12,026 nt of DNA, taken from Oxalobacteraceae bacterium UBA6704 (lineage in GTDB: Bacteria; Pseudomonadota; Gammaproteobacteria; Burkholderiales; Burkholderiaceae_D). Location of the stretch: NCBI GenBank assembly GCA_002454505.1, contig DKJA01000172.1:1-12026 (forward strand), written 5' to 3'. Below, piece after piece: positions 11,321 to 12,026 of the stretch; the stretch's first letter is position 1; each line of letters opens with the position of its first letter. The notes beneath the pieces were generated by a model. It had not been told where the DNA came from, ran no database searches, and saw only the letters and a program-made list of their open reading frames with translations. A program made the translations under genes and the position numbers.

Positions 11321-12026
11321 TTAGTGAGGTTGGTCTTCGTGACGTTGGAAAATCAGGGAGGTATTGATGCCGCCGAAAGCGAAATTGTTCGACATCACAT
11401 ACCGGCACTGCAGTTCGCGGCCCTGCCCCGCGATGAAATCGAGCGGCGCGCACGCCGGGTCCACCTGGTCCAGGTTGATCGTCGGCGCGAACCAGCCGGC
11501 CCGCATCATCTCGATGCTGAGCCATGCTTCCAGCGCGCCGCAGGCACCCAGCGTGTGGCCCATATAGCTTTTCAGTGAACTGATCGGCACGCCGCTGCCG
11601 AACACCTGCATGGTGGCCTGCGATTCGGCGACGTCGCCGGTGGCCGTGCCGGTACCGTGCGCATTGACGTAGCCGATGTCGGCCGGCTGCAGGCCGGCAT
11701 CGCGCAGCGCCAGCTCCATCGCGATGCGCATCGTGTCCGCGTTCGGCTGCGTGACGTGCACGCCGTCGCTGTTGGTGCCGAAGCCCACCAGCTCGGCGTG
11801 GATCGTGGCGCCGCGCGCCAGCGCATGCTCGCGCTCTTCCAGCACCAGCGCACCGGCCCCTTCGCCGATCACCAGGCCGTCGCGCGTGGCGTCGAACGGC
11901 CGCGGCGACGTGTGTGGCGCATCGTTGCGCGTGCTGGTGGCGAACAGCGTATCGAACACGGCCGCCTCGGTGGCGTCCAGTTCCTCGGCGCCACCGGCCA
12001 GCATGGCCGTCTGCTTGCCGCTGCGG
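11321..12026 (-). CDS. Beta-ketoacyl-ACP synthase, aryl-polyene type (N-terminus beyond right edge)
   Basis: The C-terminal 234 residues of a FabF/KAS-II-fold condensing enzyme. The first visible residues RSGKQTAMLAGGAEELD sit just downstream of where the active-site Cys normally lies, so the Cys is outside the window. Present are GEGAGALVLEE, the first catalytic His in VNAHGTGTATGD, the Lys/His block SLKSYMGHTLGACGALEAWL and the C-terminal NNFAFGGINTSLIF loop. Family knowledge: such enzymes condense malonyl-ACP with a growing chain. The MGHTLGACGALEAW form, the adjacent small periplasmic protein and the PPTase together suggest the distal KS of an aryl polyene (flexirubin- or xanthomonadin-like) cluster rather than housekeeping FabF. 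The gene ends in TAA with a 10-bp gap to the next gene, one operon. Whether it is a catalytic KS or a chain-length-factor-like partner cannot be told without the Cys region. Confidence 0.9.
   Translation of the reverse strand, partial: RSGKQTAMLAGGAEELDATEAAVFDTLFATSTRNDAPHTSPRPFDATRDGLVIGEGAGALVLEEREHALARGATIHAELVGFGTNSDGVHVTQPNADTMRIAMELALRDAGLQPADIGYVNAHGTGTATGDVAESQATMQVFGSGVPISSLKSYMGHTLGACGALEAWLSIEMMRAGWFAPTINLDQVDPACAPLDFIAGQGRELQCRYVMSNNFAFGGINTSLIFQRHEDQPH

Overview
This is a high-GC window with Sec/lipobox-type envelope proteins. Its gene content and protein style (AcrAB-type efflux, MFS-PlsC fusion, aryl-polyene-type ketosynthase/PPTase genes) fit a betaproteobacterium. Oxalobacteraceae of the Massilia/Telluria/Duganella group is the best guess; this is inferred from protein resemblance, since no rRNA or marker gene is present. 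I see no tRNA, rRNA, CRISPR array or complete insertion sequence.

Layout. (1) Positions 1-2460, minus strand: a two-gene tripartite efflux operon, an AcrA-type lipoprotein adaptor followed by an AcrB-type RND permease that runs off the left edge. A 20-bp TetR-style palindrome (2494-2513) lies just upstream of the adaptor, but no regulator gene is beside it. (2) Positions 2514-2844: no convincing gene. It holds an unrecognised ORF tail, a 111-bp MITE-like element with 9-bp terminal inverted repeats and an internal 22-bp perfect palindrome, and a strong terminator. (3) 2845-3609, minus: an orphan secreted lipoprotein of unknown function. (4) 3712-5598, minus: an MFS (LplT-like) and PlsC acyltransferase fusion, probably for lysophospholipid handling, followed on its upstream side by a second small repeat (5661-5754). 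(5) 5755-7687, minus: a response regulator and sensor kinase operon (NarL/UhpA and HisKA_3 type), divergent from (6) a TonB energy transducer at 7839-8489. The shared 150-bp AT-rich intergenic region has two overlapping promoter candidates and ATGGAA/TTCCAT half-sites. (7) 8529-9257, minus: a SAM-dependent methyltransferase, divergent from (8) a secreted CE4-type polysaccharide deacetylase (9398-10252) whose upstream region contains a hairpin and 13-bp tandem repeats. (9) 10254-12026, minus: ketosynthase (partial), small periplasmic protein and phosphopantetheinyl transferase, tightly packed. This looks like the distal end of an aryl-polyene-type pigment/lipid cluster that continues past the right edge.

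Taken together the window is an envelope-centred region: drug efflux, phospholipid remodelling, TonB-dependent uptake under possible two-component control, glycan deacetylation and the end of a polyene biosynthetic operon. The least explained parts are the two intergenic repeat elements, the orphan lipoprotein and the small periplasmic protein between ketosynthase and PPTase.
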